From Sarcocystis neurona (Eukaryota; Apicomplexa; Conoidasida; Eucoccidiorida; Sarcocystidae), in NCBI GenBank assembly GCA_000727475.1, contig KL647298.1, positions 2,364,410 to 2,428,409 on the forward strand: a DNA stretch of 64,000 nucleotides, in the 5' to 3' direction. Position numbers and translations under genes: made by a program. The notes beneath the pieces were generated by a model. That model saw only the letters and a list, made by a program, of their open reading frames with translations. It made no database searches and was not told the DNA's origin. Below are positions 49,101-61,300 of the stretch, piece after piece; the stretch's first letter is position 1, and every line of letters begins with the position of its first letter.

Positions 49101-50663
49101 ATGTGTAAAGACGGGTATAGATGTTTGTATATATGGATTATATAAACACGCGTCGAAGTGGGTCTGCGCACAGAAGAAACATATACAGATGAGTCATAGA
49201 GCTACATACGCATGATATCTGCTGTTGCTGCTGCTGTGAGGACCCTGCAGAGAAAGAAGTAGCAGCAGCGGCTGCCTTTGCTGCAGGATTGTTGCTTCTC
49301 TTACCGACGGCTGCGGCTGCTTCTGACCTACGAAAGGAGCCTCGAGCTCTTGCTGCACTTCTCTCTGCCGTTGCTGCGCCTTCGCCACGACTGACGGAGG
49401 AAACTGCAGAGGCTCTCCTGCAACCAGCAACAAATGGGTCAGCAGCCAAATTCAATCAAATACATCAAGAAACACATATACGTCTATATATATACACATG
49501 TAACATACACACGTACACATATACACGTACATATATATGTATATATATATACATATATATAACGTACACACATACACACATATATACCTACACATATACG
49601 TATATATATGTATATACGTATACATGTAACATGCACACATACACCTCTATACATGTATATATATATATGTAACATACACGTCTACAAATATAAATCTACA
49701 CGTATATGTATAAGATACGCATATACACATACATACCTAATCATATACAAATATATGCAAGTATGGTGAAATGGGCAGAGACGGTGTTGGCCGCATGCGT
49801 ACATGCATGTAATGTGTGTCTGCGGCAGGACGGCTGCAGCAGGGCGGTGGAGCAGCGCGACGTCGTCGTGTAGACCGCGAAGGGCGCTGCGGCGCTTGTT
49901 GGCATGCATGCGCAAAATTTCAAGAGAATCCTCCTACAGGGAGGGGCAGCAGGGCAAGACACGGGAGGAGGTCAAAGCAGCAGCCCAGCAGCCACACGTG
50001 CCCAGAGACGCAAAATCAACGCGTCGAAAAGCGACGCTCTTGTTCTATAGACGAACTAAGGAGAGGAGTGAATCTGCACCAGCAGCATCAGTGTTCCTGC
50101 AGCAGCAGCAGCACTCCTGCAGCAGCAGCAGCAGGCGTATTCCGGCAGCAGCAGCAGCACTCCTGCAGCAGCAACAGCAGTAGTATTCCGGCAGCAGCAA
50201 CAGCAGCAGTATTCCTGCAGCAGCAACAGCAGCAGTATTCTCGCAGCAGCACCAGCAGCAGTGATCCTGTAGCAGCAGCAGCAGGACACTTTGTTAGAAG
50301 CAGCGCGACACAGAGCAGGAAGACCGGCGCAGCAGCGACAGTGCGACTGTCTGCGTCTCACTCGGGCAGCGCCTCCACCAGACAGCAGCAGCAAGGACGC
50401 AGCAGCCGTAGCAGGAGCAGCACCACCAGCAGCAGCAACAGCGACAGCAGAACAGCAACAGCGATGAGGAACAGCGGTATGTCGACAGCGAGAGGCAGGC
50501 AAGAGATGAACAGCTCTGCAACAGCAGCAGCTCGTGAAACTGTTCACGTCTGTTTGGAGCACGCGCAGCTGCAGGAGCAGCTAGGCTCGACCACTTTCTT
50601 CAGGCCCCACACCTACGAAGGGACTCTTTTCGCAGGGGGAACGTGCAGGCATCTCCACCAACC
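46188..50663 (-). CDS. 3' exon chain of a large minus-strand gene (C-terminus)
   Basis: Six minus-strand exons with good AG/GT borders agree in phase: 50663-50613 (LVEMPARSPCEKSPFV), 49417-49328 (EPLQFPPSVVAKAQQRQREV), 48077-47961 (ELSAACSEQNIGAG, Pro-rich end), 47615-47573 (SSDCCCGVALRRF), 47326-47239 (IEHPQEPSDLIFLIFGGNAP) and 46289-46188 (DFHTRLGEQALAESVPDPRL, ending GAYTGEPE and a TGA). Phases run 1,1,1,1,2,0. The chain reads as one coherent protein tail of about 140 residues. I do not recognise a family. Introns of 0.2-1.3 kb hold microsatellites and CAG tracts. The same strand and spacing make it a likely continuation of the RCC1-like chain upstream (52357-61500), but exons between 52357 and 50663 were not resolved: a frame at about 51070-50885 (SLREKQKQVFNKPLATRG) fits by content but not by phase. 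It could also be a separate gene. Confidence 0.45.
48094..48345. repeat. Three dispersed copies of a 25-bp element
   Basis: GCAGTGAAAGATGCTWCACAC occurs at about 48094, 48194 and 48318. The first copy abuts the acceptor side of the minus-strand exon at 48077, so the element is part of the 3' end of that intron. Confidence 0.85.
48784..49060. repeat. TCTA/CTAC tetranucleotide array
   Basis: Imperfect TATC units with CTAC variants, inside an intron of the minus-strand gene. A short TA tract follows at about 49089. Confidence 0.95.
49480..49770. repeat. ACATATA/TACACA microsatellite
   Basis: Alternating TA, CA and GTATA motifs with internal near-palindromes; intronic. Confidence 0.85.
50090..50470. 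repeat. CAG-rich block with 30-bp periodicity
   Basis: CAG runs are separated by TATTCCNGCAG and CACTCCTGCAG pieces, recurring at about 27-33 bp five or more times from 50096 to 50240. It is read as Ser/Gln in plus frames but lies in an intron of the minus-strand gene model. Confidence 0.85.
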
Positions 50664-51514
50664 CTGCCGCTTACACCGGGTTCTTTGGCAGCCACACCCA
50701 TATACATACACAGCAGGTGCACACATATAGTTACACATGTATACATACACACATGTGTCCATATGCATATACACATTTACATAGTTGCACAGACGACTAT
50801 ACATACGTATATGTATACGCATACGAGACGTATGTCTACTGGAACAGGCGTCTACTCGTGCGTGTCTATCTTCACACGCAGGCTTGCCGTAGCGAGTGCT
50901 GGGCAGCAAGCATGTCTGTTGACTTCTGTAGAGACGAAGAGGAAATAAGCAGCGACCACTTCTGCGCATGCAGCCCCCCCCGTGTGGCCAAGGGCTTATT
51001 AAACACTTGCTTCTGCTTCTCCCGCAACGACGACGCTGCCGAGCGGTCAGCCTCGCAGCGTGCGCATGCTGCGCGGGGGCGCTGGCGCCTGCTGCCTTCG
51101 GTCTCTCCAGTGCACGACACGTGCATGCACAGGAAAAGCAGCCGAGCAATAAATCTGTCTTTCGCCACACAACACGCATTCTCATACTTCCCACATATGC
51201 AGACGAATACGGTCACACATTTCTATACACGTGAAAACGTGAATCTCTGTATGTCCACATACATACACATATATGTATGTTTGCAGCGGCAATGTCTTAC
51301 GTACACCGCGACACTCACGTTCACCTTTCTCCCTGTCTTCGCACACATATATACATGTAGACAGATGTAGCCGCAATGTTTTGTAGACACACAGACATGC
51401 ATGTCTTTTTCCTGCCCTCTGTCTCTGCCTTTCTCCCTCTGTCTCGGTTTCCTCTCATCCCTTCCTCTCTTATACACACAAAGACACGACTCTCGGCATG
51501 TACAGATGAATCAG

Positions 51515-51712
51515 TACATATATATATGTACGTATGTATGTATATATGTATGTACATATGTATGTATGTATGTATGTCCGTATGTCCGTATGTATGTATG
51601 TATGTCCGTATGTCCGTGTGTATGTATGTATATATGTATGTATGTATATATATATGTATGTATGTATATGTATGTATGTATATGTATGTATGTATTTATG
51701 TATGTGTGTAGT
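51515..51712. repeat. TATG/GTAT array
   Basis: GTATGTAT units with TCCG interruptions (TGTCCGTATGTCCG), about 200 bp. Confidence 0.95.
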
Positions 51713-52356
51713 GCCGCAATGTGTTATATACACAGCGACACGTATGTATGGCTCATTTTCTCTCTCTGTGTCTATACAAGTATATGTAGATGTATATGTA
51801 CGTTCACAACGTCTGGTGAAACCAGAGACAGGAGTGTCTTCCCCTCTCTCTATAACTCTCTGTTTATCCCCCCCTTTCTTCGGTCTCTCTCTGTGCATGC
51901 GTCGCCACCATATTTTATATAAAAAGAGCGACACGCACCCCTTTGCATCCCTTTCCTTCTGTCCCTCTGTCTGTGTGTATACATGTGCACACATATACGC
52001 ATATACGTAGGACGTCGACAAAGTCTTATACAGACCCACACACACAGAGAGAGACCTCTGTTTGCCTATATGTACTTGCTGCACATATTTATAGAAAGGC
52101 CCAGCAGTCTTTTGCCATTCCCTACTCCGGCTCTGCCAACCGAGATACACAGACAGCCCTGTCTGTCCCTGTTACCGCAGTACATGCACAGAGAAGGAGC
52201 AGCAGCAGCTGACCCTTCTGTCTTTGCTAGACACACACGCACACACCCCCGCACACATGCAGAAGCAGCAAATTGACTAGGAGACGAGCTGCTGCATGCG
52301 GAAGAGAAAGCGACTCCGAGGAAGCCTCCTCCCTGAGCTCTCTTCTCCCTTCCTAC

Positions 52357-55300
52357 CTCCCCACGCGCGTGCTCATACCAAACGTACACGTCCACGGGCA
52401 CGCGCTGCCGGACAAGAAATCGAATAGACGCTGCCGATCCATGCATGCATACGTATACACATACATGTGCGCACACACACATATATGCATGCGCCGCGCA
52501 CATAGGTATATATGTGTATATGGAACATCCTTCGTACATAAATACACATGTATACGTATATATAGAGATGTACACACAAACACATAGACACATATGTATA
52601 CACACAGAGACACACTTGCACACACATATATATATGTGTGTATATGGAAGATACATTCGTTGATAGATGCACGCAAATACATATATATATGTGTACACAC
52701 AGACACGGAAATATATGTATTATATGCGCACGTAGGTACTTGCACACATATATATAGGTGTATATGGGAAGTATATGTGTACATATATACGCGTATACAT
52801 ATATATATATATGTACATATGTATTGTATACACTCATAGATACTTGCAGTGGAATATATATTTATATGGGGAGTAGATTCGCAGATAGTGAGAGGTGTCC
52901 GGCCAGGCGTGTGTGTGCTGCTCACGACTGCTGCTTTGAGCTGCCCTCCCTATAACATGCACTCCCACACACACTCCCATGCATACATTATTTTCTATAC
53001 ATACACACATACATACATACACATACATACACATACATACGCATACATATACATACATACATACACATACACATACATACATACATACATATACATACAT
53101 ACATATACATACATACATACATACTTGTGCTTCTCTGTCAATACGTCTGCCTCTCCACACGTATGCATATACACGTGTCTACACATCTATACTACATATA
53201 CACATATGTATGTATGTGTGCGTCTGTGTGTGTATGCATGTGTGTGTATGTATTGATGTATGTATATATGTACGTGTATGTATATGTATGTATATGTATG
53301 CACGTTTGTACGTATATGTATGTATACGTATGTATAGGTACGTATATGTATACGTATGTATATATACGCATGTATACGTGTGTACGTGTACGTATGTATA
53401 TGCAGGTACGTATGCACGTACGTATTTGTATATGTATCTATATGTACGTATATGTACGTAGATGTATGTATATACGTATGTATATGTATGTGTATGCATG
53501 TATATGTGTGTATGTGTATGTATGTATATGTATGTATATGTATGTACGTATGCACGTATACATATGTATGTATATGTACGTATACGTATGTATATGTATG
53601 TGTATGCATGTATATGTATGTATGTGTTTGTATACGCATGATTATACATGAAGTGTATAAATATATGTGTATGTATACGTATGTATGTATGTAAATGCAT
53701 GTACGTATGTATGTGTGTATGTACGTATGTACGTACGTGTGTATGTATGTATGTATGTATAGAAGTACGTATGTATGTGGGTGTGTATATATGTATATGT
53801 GTACATGTGTATGCACGCATGCGTACGGAGGTATATAGGCATGTATTTATGCACATAAATATGCAGACGTACAACACACATATTTGTGCATGCCTGCAGC
53901 ATTTTCACAAAGTTACCTGTACAAGAGAACTGCTCCTGGAGAACGTTTGGAGTCATGGAAGCGATTTCGTTATCAACAAACCGGCGAGTTCTACGAACGG
54001 CAGTCGCCCAGTACGTGCTGCAGGAAACGCTGTTGTACGAGCAATGGATCTTCTGCACTGCGGTCCGCGACGGCCTGTCCACGTCCCCCCCACACAGCAG
54101 CAGCACCAGCAGCAGCGGATCAGCAGCAGGAGGCGAGGGACAGCAGCAGAGGGAGGACAGAAACATGGGGAGGGAAAGTCGCTGCGACAGCAGCAGGAAC
54201 CAGGCACAGGAGAAGAAGAAGCAGCAGCAGAACCGGCAGCAGCAGAAGGCGCGAACAGCAGCAGAAGGAGGGTAGGAACATGAGGAGCTAAAATAGTGGC
54301 GATCACAGCAGGAACCACCCAGAAGAAGAAGCACCAGCAGCAGAAACACCAAGAGCAGCAGCAGAGAGACAGAGACACAGGAGGGGTAGCGCTCGGTAGA
54401 AGGGAAGCAGCAGTTGAGCCAGAAGAGAAAAACGAAGCACCGAGAGACTACACAGCAGCTTGAGCAACACGACAAGAAGAAGGAGAGAAACAGCAGCAGG
54501 ACAGCAACAGCAGCAGAACTCTACGAACGGGACAGAGGTGCACGTGCCACTCCACGCAGAGATGCATGTGTTTCCCTGGGTCGCGACACACACATATACA
54601 TAGCTGTTGTGTATGTCGTTTCTTCCTGTATTTAGTAGGGAGATGTGTACTGTAGAGCGTCCTCCTCTATCCCTTGGTCACATACACATGTAGAGGAACA
54701 CTTGTAGGCGTGCAAAGGGAACAGCAACTCCTCCGCAGAACGACGTGGAGGTGGGCAGGCGAGCTCTTCACGCGCAGCTACAGCCTTTCCCGGGGAATTG
54801 GTCGGCAAGTCTTCTCCTGCTGACCACATGCCCAGTCCAATTGTGTCTCTATTTACCCTTTTGAGAAAACAGAGAAGAACTTCCTTGCTAGCCGGAGGCG
54901 AAGGAAGCAATTTCTTGTGCTGCGTCTTCTTCTTCGTCGTCACAGACGGCTGTGCGCTGCTGCGGTCCCCCAGAGTCAGTGCTGCACCTACTTCTACGAC
55001 TACTTTGCCACATATTTCTTTGTAGGGTGGGGGACTGCACCTCTCTTACTTTGCCCAGAGGAAGGAGAAGAGTCCCGGCTGTAGCGTGTAGGAGCCTTTC
55101 ACAGACTTGAAGACCGCGGACGGAGCCGCCGCGGCTGCTGCCTCTGCTTGCTGCCGCTTCTCCTGCTCCTGCTTTTCCTGCTGCTGCTGGGGTCGCCGAA
55201 AAAAGGGACTCAAGGCCGCAGCGGCCGTCGCAGGAGCAGTCGAGGCAGCAGCAGACGCCTCCTGCTTCTCACCTCCTTCTGGCGCAAGCCAACGGACGGT

Positions 55301-58300
55301 AAAGCTGCGGAAGCCGTACACCACTCCCAAGTCGGTCACCACCTGCACACGTATACGACATTTCAGCATATACCCAGCAGCACTGCAACAGCAGCAGCAG
55401 CGGCGAGAGGGCAGCACTACGCGCAAGAGCAGCAGCAGCAGTGATGCAGCAGCAGCGGTGACAGAGCAGCAGCAGATGCAGGAGCGGCAGCAGCAGCAGT
55501 TGTGGAGCACCAGCAGGACACACAGAAGCAGCAGGAAGGCAGGAGCAGCAGCAGCGCTGCTGTAGCACCAGCAGCACACACAGAAGCAGCAGGAATGTAG
55601 CAGCGACGCAGCAGCAGTGGATCCACACCAGCAGTAACAGGTGGAGAAGTCGCACGAGGAGGACGTGCAGCAGCAGTAGCAGCAGCTTGAGAGAGCGTGG
55701 GTGAACAGCAGAGCTTCTTCACTTCTCCACAGAACCGCAGAGTTATCCGGAAGAGCGCAGCAGCAGATGAGGCAGCGATGGAAAGGGGCGCCATCGCATC
55801 ACACGTGGGGGCGGGGGGAGGGGTTGCCAAAAGGCGCGTCTGTCTAGTAGATTCGCTGTGTATACCGCCCAGACGAAGAACAAGAAAAGGAAGAACATGG
55901 AGAATAAATGCCCTTCTGCTCTTTCGTTGAGCGACCCGATATCGATTTGTTCGCATGCGCACTGCCATATATGTATATATCTCCTGACAGCAAGCAAACG
56001 CATGCACCGGTGTGTGCGTACGTGTGTACACCCGAGAGCAGCAGAAGTTTGAAGATATTCGTAGGAGCATATACGCAGAGTCTCTCCTCCATGCCTGGAG
56101 AGTCTGTTCACTACTTCAACAAGAACGAAAAAGTCTGGTGGACTACATAAGCGCGAGCACCTGACCCGGAGGCTGCCTTCTTCCATGCCTCTATTCCTCT
56201 CCCCATCTCAACATGTGCATATATATATATATATATCTGTATATACATATATATATATATGAACATAAATAGATATGCGTATATATATATATACACACAT
56301 ACATACGCACACATATACGTATATACATATACACACATATACATACGTAAACACACATACATGTGTATATATATACGTACACACGTATACACATATAAAT
56401 ACACACACACACACACACGAGTACATGTACGTACACATATATATGTATAAATATATATATATATATATATATACACCCGCGCATTTACATATACATATCC
56501 GTGTATACATATATATATATATGTACAGTCCATATACATCCACATATATATATATATACCTACGTAGAGATGCGTATACGTAGCGGAATATGCGTGCACG
56601 TAGAAGCAGCACAACAGGGAGGACAGATATCTTGTTTCTGCATGCGTCAACGTGTTGCACTTTTTTGAATTCATGAGGAGCTAACTATTTCTGTGGATAT
56701 ACTTTAGGATAGAGCTGCTTACGACAGTTTGTCGGGGGCCGCATGCAATATCTTTGATTCTTCTTCCTTTCCAGAGTTCGTGCTGGACAACAGTAGGCGA
56801 GGTAATAGCCCTGCGGGTCGTCCACCGCAGCTGCTGCTGCTCTTTGCTTCCTCCTGCTGCCCCTCCTATCTTAGCAGCAGCAGCAGCCCCGGGGCCGACG
56901 CTTCCGCGTTTTCTGTCAGGACCAGCAAACTTCACTCCCGCCTTCGGAGCTCCGGCGAACCCCCGCAACTGCTGCTGCTGCTGCATGCGCGCAAAGATAT
57001 TGACGCCGGCGGCCCGTGCTGCCGCACCTGCAGCAGTCTGCAGCGGCGCAGCCAGCACCATCAGCAGCAAGAGCACCGGCGTGAGCCACACCCAGACACG
57101 GCAGAAGAAGAAGCAAGGCCAAGCGCAGCAGCTGCATGCGAAAAGCAAACACGGCAACTGCAGGAGAAGGAAAAGCAACAGCCCCCTCCTCTACCAGCAA
57201 AGAAGAAGAAGAACTCGCCGCAGCAGCAGCAGCCCCCAGGAAGACTAGAAGGAATAGAAGCAGCAGCAGGAAGAAGATGAAAAGGAGGAGTCATGGGTGG
57301 GCGAAGAAGTGCCCACAGCAGCCGCCGCAGAAGAAAAGTGAAGCAGCAGCAGCAGCACCGCAGATGTCAAACGGTCGGCAGCAGACTGCCAGCTTCAAAA
57401 AAAAATATATACACGCGAACAGAAAAAGTAGACACAGACACATACAACAAGCAGCAGCACCACCAGCGGCAGCAGAGACACAGCCTCTTATGTGTGTGTG
57501 CACATACATACACATATACCTATATATATATATATGAGAGTATATAGGTGGACGTCCTTGCATCTATAAACGAATCTTTTCATCTATATACGTCTTCCAG
57601 ACGTACGCATGCATCAGAGAAACGCAGCTAAAAACATGCTCCTTTCGTATATGTATGTATATATATGTACACGTACATACATATGTATATATTTATGAAT
57701 ATATGTATATGTATACTCATACATATGCCGGAGCAGCCAAGACACTGACGTCTACCCTTCATACACAACACACACATATATGTAAAGATGACCTGCTTCT
57801 TCAATATGTCCCCACATATATATATATATATATATATACGTCTCTACCTCTACATCAATATATGCAAACATGATGCGCGTCTTGCAGGACGCATATATAT
57901 ATATATACACTCATCAATACACGTGAAGATGACGCGGGTATTCGAATACGTCTACAAATGTGTCTATACCTCTATTTATCAATATATGTAAGAACGACGC
58001 GTTTCTTCTGAAATGTATATATATGTATATCTACGTCTCTATCAATATATGGAAAGGTGATGCACTTCTTCTACTACGTTCACACACACATATATATATA
58101 TGTCTCTATCTCTCTCTCTCTAGCAATATATAATATGTGGGCGTGCAGGTGTAGGAGGAGATGCAGCAGGTGGACGGGAGTTCTGGTGACTTCCCCCTTT
58201 CGCTGGTGACTGTCTTTTTCTCTTTCCTCCTCCTCTTGTCCTCGGACACTTCTTTTCCTGGATATACGTGCCTTTTAAATCTGAGTCAGCGGGAGGTGCA

Positions 58301-61300
58301 ACCTCTATTTCCCTTTGCCTTGTATTCCCTGCATGCATACATAAATATGCTCGCGCACGGGCACAGGCCCATGCATGTGAAGAACCACGCTTGTAGGCGC
58401 AAGAAGGGCGTCGGAGACACACCCACCAAACTACGCAGCTACGACAATTTGTGCGAACTTCTTCTTCCTCTCTTCTTCTCATTCTCCCCCTCTTCCCGTC
58501 TCCTCCCCCTCCTGCTGTCTCCCCCTCTCCTCCTGTCTCCTCCCTCTCTCTCTGTGTCCTCCGTCTCTTCCTGTCTCATCCCTCCCTTCTTGTCTCCTCC
58601 CCACCTGCCCGTCTCCTCCCTCTCTTCCTGTCTCCCCTCTTCCCTCTCTTCCTGTCTCCCACCCCTTTCCCGTCTCCTCCCCATCTGCCCGTCTCCTCCT
58701 CCTCTTCCCCCTCTCTTCCCTCTCATCCCTATCTTCCTGTCTCCCACCCCTTTCCCGTCTCCTCCCTCTCTTCCCCTCTTCCCTCCCTTCCTGTCTCCTC
58801 CCGCTCCTGCTGTCTCCTCCAGCCCTTCCCGTCTCCTCCTTATCTTCCCGTCTCCTCCCCCTCTTCCTGTCTCTGTTCCCTTCTCCTTCCTGTCTTTCGT
58901 TCTTTGCCGCTTTCTCTCTGTAGGCACGAAGAGAGGGTCGTTCACACTTCGACCGGAATACGACCTGCATGCAGTGAGAGTGTCTTCTTTTGTCCTCCCC
59001 TTTCTCTCTGTCCCTCTTTTGTCCTCTCTTTTTTCTCTTTTATTTCTCTCCCTTTCTCTCTTCTAATCGCTCTATATCTCTTTAGCTTTCCTGTCTCCCC
59101 CACGCTCTCCCTTACTTTCTGTCTCTGTGTCTCTTTTCTCTCCCTCTCTCTGTCTCGTCTCTTGTTCCTTTTCTGGGTGACCGATTCAGCAGCCACGCGT
59201 ATTCCACCGCAACAGAAATCGCCTTGGGTATGCAGGCGAGAGAAAGTAAGCGTGTCGGCAGAGCCTGGGGGAAGGCGTGCAAGCAGAAGCGTGTGCATGC
59301 GCGTCTCACAGCAGCGGGAGAGACTGGCGCAATCGTCACGGTGTGTGCGCCCCAGGTGTACATACACCCCCGCGCAGGGGAGACGCAAGCGACGACGAAG
59401 TCCGGTCCTGCAGCAACCTTCTCTACCAAGAGTCTTCCCAGCGAAAAAAACGGGCCAGAAGAAGAAGTGGGGGACGAAGAAGAAGAAGGAGCAGCAGCGG
59501 CAGGCGAGCCAGAGGCAGACGCAGCAGCAGCACCAGCCGCCGGAGCGAGGTGCTGTCGGGCACCGCCTGCAGCAGCAGCAGACGCCGGAGACGGAGCAGC
59601 AGCAGCGGCAGGAGGAGGCCGAAGAGGAACGAAGACCGGCGCCTCTCTGCGCGCGCGTCTCTCCTCGCCGGTGCCGAGCTGCCCGCGGTCGTTATTTCCC
59701 CACACGAACACACCTGCGGCTCCACGCACCGCCAGCACGTTGAAGCCGAAGCCGCACGCGACCTGCAACGAAGCACAGACAGCAGCAGCAGACGACGAAG
59801 CAGCAGCAGCAGCGGCTGAAGACGCCGTCCGAGACAAAACGCGCCGAGACAGCAGGAAGACAGCAGCAGTCGCTGCCCAGCCAGCAACAGAGGCGCCTGC
59901 AGCAGCAACGCCACGAAGGAGCAGAGAAGAGCAGCAGCAGCGGCGAGGAAGGGAAAACGCATCATAAAATGGACCGGCAGCGATACCACTTATTCAAAAT
60001 ACACAGAAGCCCACGCGGCAGCAGCAGCAGAAGAGGCAGCAGCAGCAGCAGCACAAGAGGCAACAGCAACAACAGGAGACTCGCGTCCGCAACAACAACA
60101 ACAGCAACACAAGGGACCGCAGCAGCAGGAAGAAGAGACTCTCGTCGGTAGTAACAGCAGCAAAAGAGGCAGCAGCAGCAGGAGACTCTCGTCCGCAGCA
60201 ACAGCAACACAAGAGGCCGCAGCGGCAGGAGGAGGAAACTCTCGCTCGTAGCAACAGCAGCACAAGGGGCAGCAACAGCAGGAGGAAGAGACTTCCGTCC
60301 GCAGCAACAGCAGCATAAGCAGGACGGCCGCACAGACTCAGCAGTAGCGGGCGGCGGGGGGACCAAGGAGTCAGCAGGAGAGGATTGAGGAGAGCAGCAG
60401 CAGCACCAGAACAGAACGAAGTGCAGACAAAAAGGGCCCGAAGCAAAGAGCAGCAGATGTTGTATCACAACTGCATGCCCCTTACCATCGACACCCGCAC
60501 GTCGCCGAGGAGTAGCAATCGCAGCTAATAAAGCATCAGCAGAAAAAGAAGAACAACCGCGGCAGCAGCAACAGCAGCAGAAATTACCCCCGCGATGGAC
60601 GGGGGAGTTGCAGAGGCAGGAGCAGGAGCAGCCCGAGAAACACCGGCATCGCACCACCAGCGCATTTCCTGCCGCAGGAAGTCACGACGCAGCAGTCGCA
60701 GGGGAGGAGCAGCAAAGGCGGCAGGCGCAGCAGGCGTGCCAGGGGCAACTGCAGCAGCAGCAGCCGCAGTCTAAGCAGCAGCAGAGAGATAGTAGCAGCA
60801 GCAGCAATACGTTTGAGCAGCAGCGAATATGGGAAGGCGGGCGGCCGAGACAGCAGCAGCAGCAGAAAGCTTGAGGCAGCAGCAGAGGAGAGAAGGAGCG
60901 CGGCAGCAACGAGGCAGCAGGGAGTTGAAAAGAAAAGCAGGAAAGCGTAGATAGAGAGAAGCACCAGAGAGAGAGCAGCAGCAGCAGCAAGGATGCACCT
61001 AGAAGCAGCAGCAGATACAGCAGCAGCCCAGAAAAAAAGACGCAGCTGGAAGCAGCAGCAGAGAGAGCAGCGTCCCAGGAGGAAAGACCCAGGCGGAAGC
61101 AGCAGCAGAGCAGCAGACGAAGAACGGCAGCAGGCGAGGAGAGAAGACACACGTGGATGCAGCAGCAAGAAGAGCAGCACACAGAGAAGAGCAGCAGGCC
61201 AGAAGAGAAGATGGAGGTGGCAGCAGCAGAGGGAGCAGCACACAGGAAAGACCCGCAGACCAGGAGAGAAAACAAACGTGGAAGCAGCAGCAATTAAAGC

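Noticed and set aside
49820..49933. Minus-strand frame EDSLEILRMHANKRRSAL after a CTGTAG acceptor
   Set aside because: Protein-like, but it starts in phase 0 whereas the neighbouring exons join in phase 1; kept only as a possible alternative exon.
49816..50730. 304-codon plus-strand Ser/Gln-rich frame
   Set aside because: Repeat-driven, with three competing frames open over the same bases. The minus-strand exon at 50613-50663 lies within it and fits a phase chain.
51401..53877. Numerous 100-230-codon Tyr/Val/Cys or His/Ile/Thr-rich frames
   Set aside because: Translations of TATG/CATA tetranucleotide arrays, whose periodicity leaves frames open.
53648..54291. Plus-strand frame ending in [18 protein letters not shown], vaguely RCC1-like
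   Set aside because: The minus-strand exon 54057-53917 on the same bases has better splice sites and fits the phase of its neighbours.
58161..59743. 300-430-codon plus-strand frames rich in Ser/Pro/Leu
   Set aside because: They cover the pyrimidine minisatellite and then run antisense to the RCC1-like exon; composition explains the openness.
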